Source of the DNA: Candidatus Delongbacteria bacterium
Lineage (GTDB): Bacteria; JAGOEH01
Direction of reading: 5' to 3'
DNA: 18,778 nt
Assembly: GCA_017997825.1 (NCBI GenBank)
Contig: JAGOEH010000049.1
Coordinates: 1-18,778, forward strand
A program made the position numbers and the translations under genes. The notes below the pieces were generated by a model, which did no database searches, was not told the origin of the DNA, and saw nothing but the letters and a program-made list of their open reading frames with translations. This document shows, piece after piece, positions 6,284-14,164 of the stretch. Position 1 is the stretch's first letter. Each line of letters opens with the position of its first letter.

Positions 6284-6841
6284 ATGATTAAGGCGATTTT
6301 AGAGCAAGAAGAACTGAAAATGAAAAAAGCGATCGACCACCTCAGAAAAGAGTTTCTGTCCGTCCGATCCGGCAAAGCCTCGGTTTCTCTGATCGAAAAT
6401 ATCCGGGTCGATTACTACGGAAATAATGTCCCTCTCAGTCAGGTCGCCAGTATTCATGCCCCCGATCCCCGCACACTGACCGTCAATCCCTGGGAAAAAA
6501 ACCTGATTCAAATTATCGAAAAAGCCATTCTCCAGTCCTCCCTCGGTTTGAATCCATCCAATGATGGAGTTCTGATCCGTATTCCCGTCCCTTCACCGAC
6601 GGAAGAACGACGGCGGGATTATGTCAAGATCGCCCATAAAATGGCCGAAGACTGTAAAGTCGCCATTCGTAATGTCCGCCGTGACGGAATCAACAAGCTT
6701 AAACAAGATGAAAAGGCCAAAACGATCTCCGAAGACGATTCGAAAAAAGCTCAGAAAAAACTACAGGATTATACCGATGAGTTTATCAAGGAAATCGATG
6801 AGTTAACCTTAAAAAAAGAAAAAGAAATCATGGAGGTGTGA
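6284..6841 (+). CDS. frr: Ribosome recycling factor
   Basis: RRF works with EF-G to split post-termination ribosomes. The 185 residues equal the family length. Recognised blocks are LRKEFLSVRSGKASVSLIEN (about 21-40, with the RSGKAS signature), VDYYGNNVPLSQVASI, DPRTLTVNPWEK, GLNPSNDGVLIRIPVPSPTEERRR and the C-terminal three-helix-bundle stretch VRRDGINKLKQDEK. AAAGGA precedes the ATG by a few bases. It closes the conserved rpsB-tsf-pyrH-frr set. In many genomes uppS and cdsA come next; here they are absent and a polysaccharide-export block follows after 109 nt. Confidence 0.98.
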   Translation: MIKAILEQEELKMKKAIDHLRKEFLSVRSGKASVSLIENIRVDYYGNNVPLSQVASIHAPDPRTLTVNPWEKNLIQIIEKAILQSSLGLNPSNDGVLIRIPVPSPTEERRRDYVKIAHKMAEDCKVAIRNVRRDGINKLKQDEKAKTISEDDSKKAQKKLQDYTDEFIKEIDELTLKKEKEIMEV

Positions 6842-6842
6842 G

Positions 6843-6863
6843 GTGAAAATCATTTGTTATTAG
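6843..6863 (+). other. Six-codon GTG reading frame with an excellent ribosome site, possible leader peptide or gene remnant
   Basis: GGAGG (6832-6836) lies 6 nt before a GTG at 6843, an ideal arrangement, but the frame ends at a TAG after six codons (V-K-I-I-C-Y). The ribosome site sits inside the last codons of frr. This could be a translated leader for the export block, the stump of a lost gene, or chance. Confidence 0.25.
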
Positions 6864-6950
6864 TTCCGGCTGATGACCGGTGTGCCGCGGATGAGCGGTT
6901 GTGATAGCGTGTTTGATAAGTGGGTGAAAAAATATCACGATGGGTTTATT

Positions 6951-8096
6951 ATGGAAATTAAAAAAATCAGTATGATTGGGATGTTTATGTTACTTCTGCT
7001 TTGGGGTAACACGATCGGTCAGGCGGTTTATGACACTCCCTCGCTGAAGCGGACCAAGACCCTATTGGAAGACTTTGTTAAAACTCATCAGGGGAGTGTC
7101 TTTGAAAAGGATGCTTATCTCAGACTAGCAGAAGTCAGTTTCTTGCTCGAGTTAAATTTGACTCCTTCTACCCGAATCGCCGCAAAATCATTTCAAGAGC
7201 CACTGCTGTATTATCGCTTGGCTGAGAAGTTTATTCCATTGGATCTACAGACTGAAGCGGCTATCTATGGACAGATCTATATCTATTACACCCTGATCAG
7301 AAACCGGGCAGATATGAAACAGAATTATCTGCTGATGGTCAACAAAGAACGGGATCTCTCCATCATGAATCCCCGGTCTTCCTATTTGAATTCTATTCGT
7401 TTACTGATGGCTCATTCCTTGTTCGGAGCCGAGAATTATGCGACCTGTCTGGAAATGCTGAAAAGCGTAAGGCTGGATAATGATAACTGGATGTTTGCCC
7501 GCTATATCGAAGTATGGGCCAACTACCGGGATCAGCGTGATACGGTCGTCACGGGTCTAACCGTCCAAATGCTGGATTCCCTCGACCAGCGGATCAAAGG
7601 ACCTGATAGCGATTCTCTGAAAAGCACGCTCTCCCGCGAACTGATCACCCTGTTTGCCCGGAGTTTTTCGCTGAGTATGACGCCCGGTGTTTCGGATAGT
7701 TTTATCAAAACTTACTCTTCGAAACCTTACTACAATCGATTGGCCTATTCGACCGGAGAGGCTTTGATGCAGTATCAGCGAACGATGCTGGACGGAATCC
7801 GGATTATGCAGAACCTGATTACTACCAGTCCTGGATCGCCCGAAGCGACCAGCGCCGGTACCTTGTTGAATCAGGTCGCCCAGCAGGCCCGGCTGAATAT
7901 CAATGACGGCCCGTTGGTCTTCAATCAGTTGGGGAATCAGCAAATCCAGTTGAATAATCTCCAGATTCTCGGTTTTGCCAATGTCCCTTACTTGAATCTC
8001 TATCAGCCAAAAGAACTCCTTCAGATGCCCTCTTCCACCAGTAAATATAATTTTCATCGCAATGTACTTGACCGCTATCAGGGGTATCGACCGTAA
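6951..8096 (+). CDS. Secreted helical-repeat protein at the head of the polysaccharide-export block
   Basis: I do not recognise a named family for this 381-residue protein. It opens with a Sec signal peptide (KKISMIGMFMLLLLWGNTIG, likely cleaved after the Ala of IGQA). The mature part is mostly predicted helix, with TPR-like spacing of small and aromatic residues in its first 180 residues (for example FEKDAYLRLAEVSFLLEL and EAAIYGQIYIYYTLI). Its last 100 residues are Gln/Asn-rich. The start at 6951 is chosen because the signal peptide begins there; the ribosome site is weak, and a start 78 nt earlier would place a charged segment before the signal. No lipobox is present, so it should be soluble in the periplasm or at the outer membrane. 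It lies 109 nt after frr and 48 nt before the barrel gene, and it probably serves the same export machine. Confidence 0.65.
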   Translation: MEIKKISMIGMFMLLLLWGNTIGQAVYDTPSLKRTKTLLEDFVKTHQGSVFEKDAYLRLAEVSFLLELNLTPSTRIAAKSFQEPLLYYRLAEKFIPLDLQTEAAIYGQIYIYYTLIRNRADMKQNYLLMVNKERDLSIMNPRSSYLNSIRLLMAHSLFGAENYATCLEMLKSVRLDNDNWMFARYIEVWANYRDQRDTVVTGLTVQMLDSLDQRIKGPDSDSLKSTLSRELITLFARSFSLSMTPGVSDSFIKTYSSKPYYNRLAYSTGEALMQYQRTMLDGIRIMQNLITTSPGSPEATSAGTLLNQVAQQARLNINDGPLVFNQLGNQQIQLNNLQILGFANVPYLNLYQPKELLQMPSSTSKYNFHRNVLDRYQGYRP

Positions 8097-8120
8097 CCCG
8101 GCAGAACGGAACTGCCAGGG
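8097..8120 (+). other. Intercistronic GC-rich hairpin
   Basis: Directly after the stop of the upstream gene, CCC plus GGCAG (8097-8104) pairs with CTGCC plus GGG (8112-8120), with a single bulged A at 8117 and a 7-nt loop. That makes eight pairs, nearly all G-C. No T run follows, so it is not an intrinsic terminator. It could stabilise the upstream message or separate expression levels of the two genes. Confidence 0.5.
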
Positions 8121-8144
8121 CATACTACGATCAGGAAAAACTCA

Positions 8145-9419
8145 GTGAACGGATGCCAAATGAAAAGAATAATCGGTTTTTTCATTGTCCTTCTGCTCGT
8201 CATCGCAAATATCCAGGGATCGCAGGATATCGGCACTCCCTTCTCGCGCTATGGCATTAACGGCGGAATCGACATTCCTACCGCCTACATCCTGCCCCAT
8301 GGCAATATTTGTTATTCCCATGTCTTGAATTTCGATACTAAAAACACTTACAAACGCAACAACCTGCAAACATTCAGCCTCACCATCGGCCTCTTCAATT
8401 TCCTGCAGGCCAATATCTCCTATTATCAGAGCCACAATCTGGGACTCAATTTCGAAGCCCTGCTGCTCAAAGAGGATAAATATGACTATATCCCCTCGCT
8501 GGCCGTCGGGATCGAGAATATCGGCGGTAGCGAACAGTTTACTCAAGAATATGAGGATTACTGGAACCAATTCAAACACCTCAACCCCTATCCCGACTAT
8601 ACCCTGAATTTTGAACGGAATACCCTCTATCTGGTCCTGGGAAAACGCTTTGTTTTCGGCAAACAGTTTATCAGACTCCATCTGGGATTCTGCCCTAATG
8701 CCGGACGATTCTATGGGATGGGGCCGAAAAGCTTTTATGTCAAACGGACCTTCTACAACCTGGAATACTCTCCCTTCTATAACCTCCGGTTCTATTGGGA
8801 GCAGGATGCCCGCGACTGGAACTTCGGGGCCCGCTTTATCGTCAACCGCATGTTCAGCTTCCATGCCGCGGTGACCGAGGTGGAACATATGGATGATTGG
8901 GTTGGAGCTGCCGTTCATATCGGATTCTCCGTTTATCTGGTTCCCAATCCCATCGCCATCAAACAGCGGAAACAAGAATATGATATGCTGGTTCAATCCC
9001 GTATCGAAGAGGCTAATCGGCTGGATCAGCTTTACCAGGAAACGGTTCGCAAACGCATCCTGCTGGAAAACAAGCTGAACGCGGTCCGGGTCAATGTAGA
9101 CCAGATCCTGGCGGAACACCGGGCGGATGACCGCTTATTGCTGTATGAGCGTGAACTGATCAATGAGAGCGATTATTACGTTAAAATGGCCCTGGAATTG
9201 GCATTCTACGGCGACTTGGCCAAAGCCAAAGAATATGGCTATAAAGCCATTGAGATCTTTCCCCGTAATCCGATCGCTTATCTTCGTCTGGGCGAAATCC
9301 TGATCAAGAGCGACAAAGCCGAAGACAGCCAGGAAGCCATTGAAGTCTGGAAAAAAGGCCTGCTGATCGATCCTCAGAATCCTCTGTTAATCGAAATATT
9401 ACAAAGGCACCAAAAATGA
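8145..9419 (+). CDS. YjbH-like putative outer-membrane beta-barrel with C-terminal coiled coil and TPRs
   Basis: This 424-residue protein has a signal peptide (MKRIIGFFIVLLLVIANIQG). The mature part starts GINGGIDIPTAYILPHGN, resembling the opening of YjbH-type exopolysaccharide proteins (G-x-x-x-x-P-T/S-A-x-x-x-P-x-G). About 220 residues of alternating aromatic and polar strands follow (for example FYNLRFYWEQDARDWNFG), as expected for a beta barrel. A coiled coil lies near 277-325 and two TPR-like repeats near 345-420 (ALELAFYGDLAKAKEYGYKA, then LRLGEILIKSDKAED). A barrel joined to TPRs recalls PgaA, BcsC and PelB, but here the TPRs come last. The start is GTG at 8145 with AGGAA 8 nt upstream; ATG at 8160 is an alternative. 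Its stop overlaps the ATG of the lipoprotein gene. The likely role is an outer-membrane channel or scaffold for polysaccharide. The family call is from motif memory, not a search. Confidence 0.65.
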   Translation: MNGCQMKRIIGFFIVLLLVIANIQGSQDIGTPFSRYGINGGIDIPTAYILPHGNICYSHVLNFDTKNTYKRNNLQTFSLTIGLFNFLQANISYYQSHNLGLNFEALLLKEDKYDYIPSLAVGIENIGGSEQFTQEYEDYWNQFKHLNPYPDYTLNFERNTLYLVLGKRFVFGKQFIRLHLGFCPNAGRFYGMGPKSFYVKRTFYNLEYSPFYNLRFYWEQDARDWNFGARFIVNRMFSFHAAVTEVEHMDDWVGAAVHIGFSVYLVPNPIAIKQRKQEYDMLVQSRIEEANRLDQLYQETVRKRILLENKLNAVRVNVDQILAEHRADDRLLLYERELINESDYYVKMALELAFYGDLAKAKEYGYKAIEIFPRNPIAYLRLGEILIKSDKAEDSQEAIEVWKKGLLIDPQNPLLIEILQRHQK

Positions 9420-11002
9420 AGATATATTCCTTGATGCTCAGCTTTTTTATTCTGTTGACGTTGCTGAATTGCTCGACCTTTAAACCCAAAAAAACGCAAT
9501 TCGAACGTTTTGACCAGTATGACAATCAAGCGTTGAAGTCGGAAGCCTATAAAATGGAAATTGAACGGGCCATCTCCGAGTTTCAGCGGAAAGCTTTCAA
9601 AGAAAATAAGGATATTGCCGAATTGATGGAAAAAACCATCAATATGCTGTCACGCGGCATCATGGTCGAACAGGTCAATATCGATAAAATCCAGAATACC
9701 ATGAATGTACTCCGCAAAAATCAGGTTGGAAAGGTAGCCATTCTGCAAACCGACAATACCATCGAAGAAATTTTCCGCATGGCCGATGAGGACTTTAACC
9801 GGGCTGCCGCTTACCAGCAGGAAGGTAAACTCTGGGAAGCCGCCTTCATCTTTGCCCAGATCACTTCGATGTACCCGGTCAGTTATACCAAACTGGACGA
9901 TTCCTACATGAGATTGGGACAGATCTACTACCAGCTCAACCTCTTCTATTCGGCCAAAGAGGCCTTCACCAATCTGTTGAACGAAATTCCTCTCAGCGAG
10001 TACTTCGAACCCGGTTATTTAATGCTGATTCGCACCAATTATCAGATCAACCGCTATGAAGATAATCTCAGGGAGATTGAACGCTTTTATCAGCGTTTCC
10101 CGAGCTCCGATTCTACCCATCTGGTGAGGTATTATGAAGGTCTGTGCAGTTTTGATCTGAGAGACTTTGAAAACGCCAAATCGATCCTCTCCTCCATTCC
10201 GGAATCTTCCCCCCTCTATTTCCTGGCCTACTATTTTACCGGCCTCAGCTTCTATCAGATGAACGATCCCCTGGCCGCCTTTTACCTGACCCAGATACCG
10301 CGGAAAACCTCAAGCGGGCAGACGATTTCTGACAGTTTGTATTGCAAAGCCCTATTGACAGCCGCTCAAATCTACTATGATCTGGATTCGATCAGTCAGG
10401 CCGAAAAAACCCTCGACGCTATCCCCAACACATCCTATTACAAGGACGAGATCGCTTTCTCCAGGGGTGAGATCCTGCTGAAACTCAGAAAATTCGATGC
10501 CGCGATCGCGACCTTTCAAAGCGTGGTCGATGAGCACCCCCATTCTCCCTATAAGTTCCAGGCCTATAACAAACTCCTGTATACCTATAAGGAAACCAAC
10601 CAACTGACCAAATCGGATGAGGTTTATAAGACCCTATCCGGAATGCTGACATCTCATAAGTATCACGGTAAGCGCTATGACGAAGTATTGGTCAAGCTGG
10701 ATAACCGCGACCAGGAACTGTTGTTGCTGAACAGCCGGCTTTCATTGGTCGATCTGCTTTCCTATGATCGATTCAAGTTTCTCCATCTGGCGGATTATTA
10801 TAACAATAAATACAAAGATGCAAGTTTTCTCAACCAGTATATCGTTCCGACCTCCAACCAGATTTCAGCCATCAATCAAAAGATTGAGACCTTTACCAAG
10901 GAGAAAGAAGAGCTGGAAGAATATCTGACCATCCTGACCAACTGGGAGCAGATTGAATATCAGAATGCGATTATCAATTACAACAAGTTGCTGCAGAAAT
11001 AG
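9416..11002 (+). CDS. TPR-repeat outer-membrane lipoprotein
   Basis: The 528-residue product has a lipoprotein signal, FFILLTLLNC, with Cys19 as the probable lipidated residue and Ser at the next position, which favours transport to the outer membrane. Asn before the Cys is less common than Gly, Ala or Ser. Residues about 125-410 hold about seven TPR-type units, for instance AYQQEGKLWEAAFIFAQITS, YMRLGQIYYQLNLFYSAKEA and SRGEILLKLRKFDAAIATFQ. A coiled coil (ISAINQKIETFTKEKEELEE) lies close to the C-terminus. It starts inside the last codon of the barrel gene (ATGA overlap) and its 3' end overlaps the OPX gene. Its position matches the role of AlgK-like TPR lipoproteins, which help seat a polysaccharide export barrel. 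BamD/YbgF-like assembly function is a weaker alternative. Confidence 0.75.
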   Translation: MKIYSLMLSFFILLTLLNCSTFKPKKTQFERFDQYDNQALKSEAYKMEIERAISEFQRKAFKENKDIAELMEKTINMLSRGIMVEQVNIDKIQNTMNVLRKNQVGKVAILQTDNTIEEIFRMADEDFNRAAAYQQEGKLWEAAFIFAQITSMYPVSYTKLDDSYMRLGQIYYQLNLFYSAKEAFTNLLNEIPLSEYFEPGYLMLIRTNYQINRYEDNLREIERFYQRFPSSDSTHLVRYYEGLCSFDLRDFENAKSILSSIPESSPLYFLAYYFTGLSFYQMNDPLAAFYLTQIPRKTSSGQTISDSLYCKALLTAAQIYYDLDSISQAEKTLDAIPNTSYYKDEIAFSRGEILLKLRKFDAAIATFQSVVDEHPHSPYKFQAYNKLLYTYKETNQLTKSDEVYKTLSGMLTSHKYHGKRYDEVLVKLDNRDQELLLLNSRLSLVDLLSYDRFKFLHLADYYNNKYKDASFLNQYIVPTSNQISAINQKIETFTKEKEELEEYLTILTNWEQIEYQNAIINYNKLLQK

Positions 11003-11894
11003 CTGGTTTTATTACTTTCTGCTGATCATGACCGTTTGGGGTATTCCCGAGCTGTCGGCTCAGGTCATCAAAACCGGTCATAATCTCAAGGTATCGGTGA
11101 TCGGCCGGCCGGAATTGAATCGGATCTATAAAGTGGCGGAAGACGGGATTGTCGATATCCAGAATATCGGCAGGATTCCCGTCGCCGGCATGAGTCTGGA
11201 TAACCTCCAGTATATCCTGTCCGAACAGTATAAAAAGATCATTCCGGACGCCGTCGTTTCGATCGATATCACCGATGAATTTGAGATCATGTATGAGATC
11301 TATGGGGCGGTTAAAATGCCGGGGCGTACCAAAGGCACCAATTTTACCACTCTTCAGACCGCTGTGGTGATAGCCGGGGGGATCGATGAAACTTCCAATC
11401 TATCCCAGATCCTGATCATGCGCGACAATGCCTCCCTCGCTTATAACCTCAACCGGTTTCTCAACCAGGGCGACCAGTCTCAGAATCCGAGAATCAAAAC
11501 CCACGACATCATCTATATTCCGCTGAATACCCAACAGACCCGGATTCAGGTGATCGGAGATGTTACTAAACCTGGATTCTATCCTTATAACCAGGATATG
11601 ACCCTGCTGGATGTGATCACATTGGCCGGTGGATTCACCCGGGAAGCCAATCAGAAAAATATCAAACTGGTCCGGTTCTATAAAAAATTACCGATCGAGA
11701 AGGAAATTAATCTCCAAAAGATCATCCGTCAAAAGAAATACCAGTCCATCCCGACCTTGGAACCCGGGGATATTATCATTGTCGACAAACGTAGCGAGAG
11801 AACCAAATCCTTTTTCAGTGCCCTGGGAAGTTTTTCCCAACAGATTCTGTTAGTGGTATCACTGATTCTGACCATCCAGAACATCGACAAATAA
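10953..11894 (+). CDS. Outer-membrane polysaccharide export (OPX, Wza-like) protein
   Basis: OPX proteins form the periplasmic and outer-membrane conduit for capsule or exopolysaccharide. In 313 residues I see a signal sequence (about 17-36, ending ELSA-Q), a Poly_export domain (about 38-108, IKTGHNLKVSVIGRPEL start), a first SLBB domain (about 115-160, YGAVKMPGRTKG and VVIAGGIDET), a second SLBB domain (about 198-243, VIGDVTKPGFYPY and LAGGFTREANQKNIKLVR), the closing LEPGDIIIVDKR, and a C-terminal hydrophobic helix (about 293-310). There is no lipobox before the mature domain, unlike Wza of E. coli. The start is uncertain: TTG at 10953 has GGGAG 4 nt upstream and overlaps the lipoprotein gene by 50 nt; ATG at 10965 or 11028 are alternatives. 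The kinase gene follows after 14 nt. Confidence 0.9.
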   Translation: MNIRMRLSITTSCCRNSWFYYFLLIMTVWGIPELSAQVIKTGHNLKVSVIGRPELNRIYKVAEDGIVDIQNIGRIPVAGMSLDNLQYILSEQYKKIIPDAVVSIDITDEFEIMYEIYGAVKMPGRTKGTNFTTLQTAVVIAGGIDETSNLSQILIMRDNASLAYNLNRFLNQGDQSQNPRIKTHDIIYIPLNTQQTRIQVIGDVTKPGFYPYNQDMTLLDVITLAGGFTREANQKNIKLVRFYKKLPIEKEINLQKIIRQKKYQSIPTLEPGDIIIVDKRSERTKSFFSALGSFSQQILLVVSLILTIQNIDK

Positions 11895-11908
11895 TACGGG
11901 GAAAAAGC

Positions 11909-14155
11909 ATGGAACAGACCGAATTGAACAATCGTGAAGCTTTGATGCGACTGGCTGAACCGGAAGTCAATTTTGAAGACTACTTGGGGATTATTTTCAG
12001 GCGAAAAGTGTTAATCATGATCATGATTGGAATCATCTTCCTGCCGTTTTTTTATCTCGGTCTGGTCCAGCCCTATTTTTATTCGGCACGCCTGATTGCC
12101 GTCATCGAAGAAAAAGCGGATGCCGGAATGGTATCCAACGAACAGTATCGCCGATTTACCGGATACCGGACTCGTCAGCCCGGCTATTATAACCTGATTG
12201 TTCAGAGCCAGCCGTTCCGGGAAGAACTGGCTAAAGCGCTTCAAAGTGTTTATCAGAAGGACTATGCAATTGTCCTGACCGGTGAAGAAGCCGCCGAATA
12301 TGCTGCTACGCCCATTAATTTTGGTGAATATACCGGAGGAATCCTGGATCGCGGCGTCATGATCAATAATGCCTGCCAACTGTCCACCACCTGCCGCGAT
12401 CCTAAATTGGCCTACCATCTGGTCAATGTCGGCTTCGATGTCCTGAAAGTCAAATCGGTCGAACTGGAGAATCTCAGAACCAATCAGATGATTCGCTATA
12501 TCCAGGAACAAAAGCAACTCCTGGAAACTCAACTGCTCGAAAACGAAAACGAGATTCAGCGATTCCGGAATGAGACCGGGATTTCGGTAGGGGATGATCT
12601 GGCCGGAGTCGAGCGAGAGAGTCAGAAACTCCAGTATGAAATGCTGAACGCTCGCACCAGTTGGCAGCTGGAAGAAGCCAAAGTTAAAGCCGTTGAGGAG
12701 GAGATCGACCAGTACGACCGTCTGATGAATGATAAATATAAGGTCCAGATTAATTATGATACTACCCGCCTTAAAGGGGAATATGAGGATCTGCTGAAGA
12801 AAAAGAATAAATACATGGAAAATCCGGTTATCTTCCGCAAGGAGATCGATGAGGTTGAAAAACGGATCGCCGAGATTTCAAACCGCAATGCTCAGGAGAT
12901 CATCCGTCAGCTCTCTCCCAAAATGTCACCCGCTCTTCAGCTGGATGTGGCCCACTATACCGAATTGATTCGCAAACGCGATGAATCGGTACTGCAGATC
13001 CGAATGCTGAAACTACAAGAAAAATACTATCAGCAATTGTGGGATAAATACCGGGTCACCAATCCCGATCTGCTGCAGCAAAAAAATGAAATGGCTCGCT
13101 TGATCCTGACCCGGAATGTCCTGACCCGCAACTATAATTTTTTTGTCGAACGGGAACAAAATGAGAAGATTTCAACCATCTCGACCTCAACCGAATTGAA
13201 AATGATCAGTCCGGCCGTCATGCCGGATTCCCCTTTGCCCCGGTCCACCAAAAAATTCTGGATGATCGGGATTACGGTCGCCATCATCCTGAGCTTCTCT
13301 CTGGCCTTTTTTATCGAGCTGTTTGATACGACTCTGAAAACCCCGGAAGATGTCAAAAAATTTCTGTTATTACCCTCGTTGGGCATTATTCCCAAAATGA
13401 TGGCTCCGATCCAGAATGAATTGACGGCACTGGTTGACCCCTATCTGATAACCTTCATTAAACCCTCGCATCAGGTCAGTGAGGCCTACCGCTCGCTCAG
13501 AACCAATCTGGAGCACATCGATCCTTACCACCGCCTTAAAACCATGTTGATCACCAGTCCCTCGCCGTTTGAAGGTAAAAGCATCAGCATTTCAAACCTC
13601 GCCGTGCTGTTTGCTCAGAAGGATCTGAATGTCCTCCTAATGGATCTCGACTTGAGAAAACCGCGAATTCACAGTGTGTTTCACCTGGAGCGCAAACCGG
13701 GCCTGATCGATGCCCTTTCCAATCCGGATACCGACTTTCATCAGTATGTTCAGCCATCACCGGTTCCCAACCTGAGTATATTTACGGTCGGAACATCGAT
13801 CGATAAACCCGCCGAGATCATAGGGTCGGAAAAATTCAAGCGCTTTTTTGAAAATCTGAAAGCCCATTACGACTTGATACTGGTCGATACGCCTCCCATT
13901 ACCGTTGTCACCGATGCAGCTCTGCTATCGACCTATGTAGACGGAGTTCTGATGGTTATGACCGCGCTGCAGACCAACCGGAACAGCGCCCGATACGCTT
14001 TGGAACTGATGCAGCGGGTCAATGCCAATATTTTGGGGGTACTGCTGAATAAAGTGCTGATCTCCAAGCGCTATGGTTCCTATGGCTACTATTATTACAA
14101 ACGCTATTATAAAAGTTACTACAGCTATTACCATACCGATCCCGAAAAAAGCTGA
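11909..14155 (+). CDS. Wzc-like polysaccharide copolymerase with bacterial tyrosine kinase domain
   Basis: This inner-membrane protein should control polymer length and export by autophosphorylation cycles. The 748 residues contain a Wzz-type N-terminal part with TM1 (about 32-53), a long periplasmic coiled coil (about 190-420), a Pro-rich motif PDSPLPRS and TM2 (about 450-471). A fused BY-kinase domain follows: Walker A SPSPFEGKS with Lys557, Walker A' MDLDLRKPR with Asp579 and Asp581, and Walker B ILVDTPP with Asp660. The activating EAYRSLRTNLE helix lies near 527-537. The tail has 12 Tyr within 22 residues (722 onward), the expected autophosphorylation cluster. Walker A has Phe where Gly is usual (P-G-E-G-K-S), a mild deviation. 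A GGGGAAAAAG site precedes the ATG. It lies directly after its OPX partner, with ttcA following 9 nt later. No cognate phosphatase (Wzb-like) is in the window. Confidence 0.95.
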   Translation: MEQTELNNREALMRLAEPEVNFEDYLGIIFRRKVLIMIMIGIIFLPFFYLGLVQPYFYSARLIAVIEEKADAGMVSNEQYRRFTGYRTRQPGYYNLIVQSQPFREELAKALQSVYQKDYAIVLTGEEAAEYAATPINFGEYTGGILDRGVMINNACQLSTTCRDPKLAYHLVNVGFDVLKVKSVELENLRTNQMIRYIQEQKQLLETQLLENENEIQRFRNETGISVGDDLAGVERESQKLQYEMLNARTSWQLEEAKVKAVEEEIDQYDRLMNDKYKVQINYDTTRLKGEYEDLLKKKNKYMENPVIFRKEIDEVEKRIAEISNRNAQEIIRQLSPKMSPALQLDVAHYTELIRKRDESVLQIRMLKLQEKYYQQLWDKYRVTNPDLLQQKNEMARLILTRNVLTRNYNFFVEREQNEKISTISTSTELKMISPAVMPDSPLPRSTKKFWMIGITVAIILSFSLAFFIELFDTTLKTPEDVKKFLLLPSLGIIPKMMAPIQNELTALVDPYLITFIKPSHQVSEAYRSLRTNLEHIDPYHRLKTMLITSPSPFEGKSISISNLAVLFAQKDLNVLLMDLDLRKPRIHSVFHLERKPGLIDALSNPDTDFHQYVQPSPVPNLSIFTVGTSIDKPAEIIGSEKFKRFFENLKAHYDLILVDTPPITVVTDAALLSTYVDGVLMVMTALQTNRNSARYALELMQRVNANILGVLLNKVLISKRYGSYGYYYYKRYYKSYYSYYHTDPEKS

Positions 14156-14164
14156 TCATTGCAC

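Noticed and set aside
6895-6950. Promoter or operator before the export block (GTGATA and TATCAC arms at 6901-6906 and 6933-6938, TTGATA at 6913)
   Set aside because: The arms are only 6 bp with a 26-nt spacer, and no -10 box lies at a proper distance from TTGATA.
8142-9119. Long open frame (325 codons) on the minus strand opposite the barrel gene
   Set aside because: It lies fully opposite a gene with signal peptide, ribosome site and operon overlaps. Its product is rich in Ile, Gln, Asp and Phe, as expected from reading a biased coding frame backwards, and matches no family I know.
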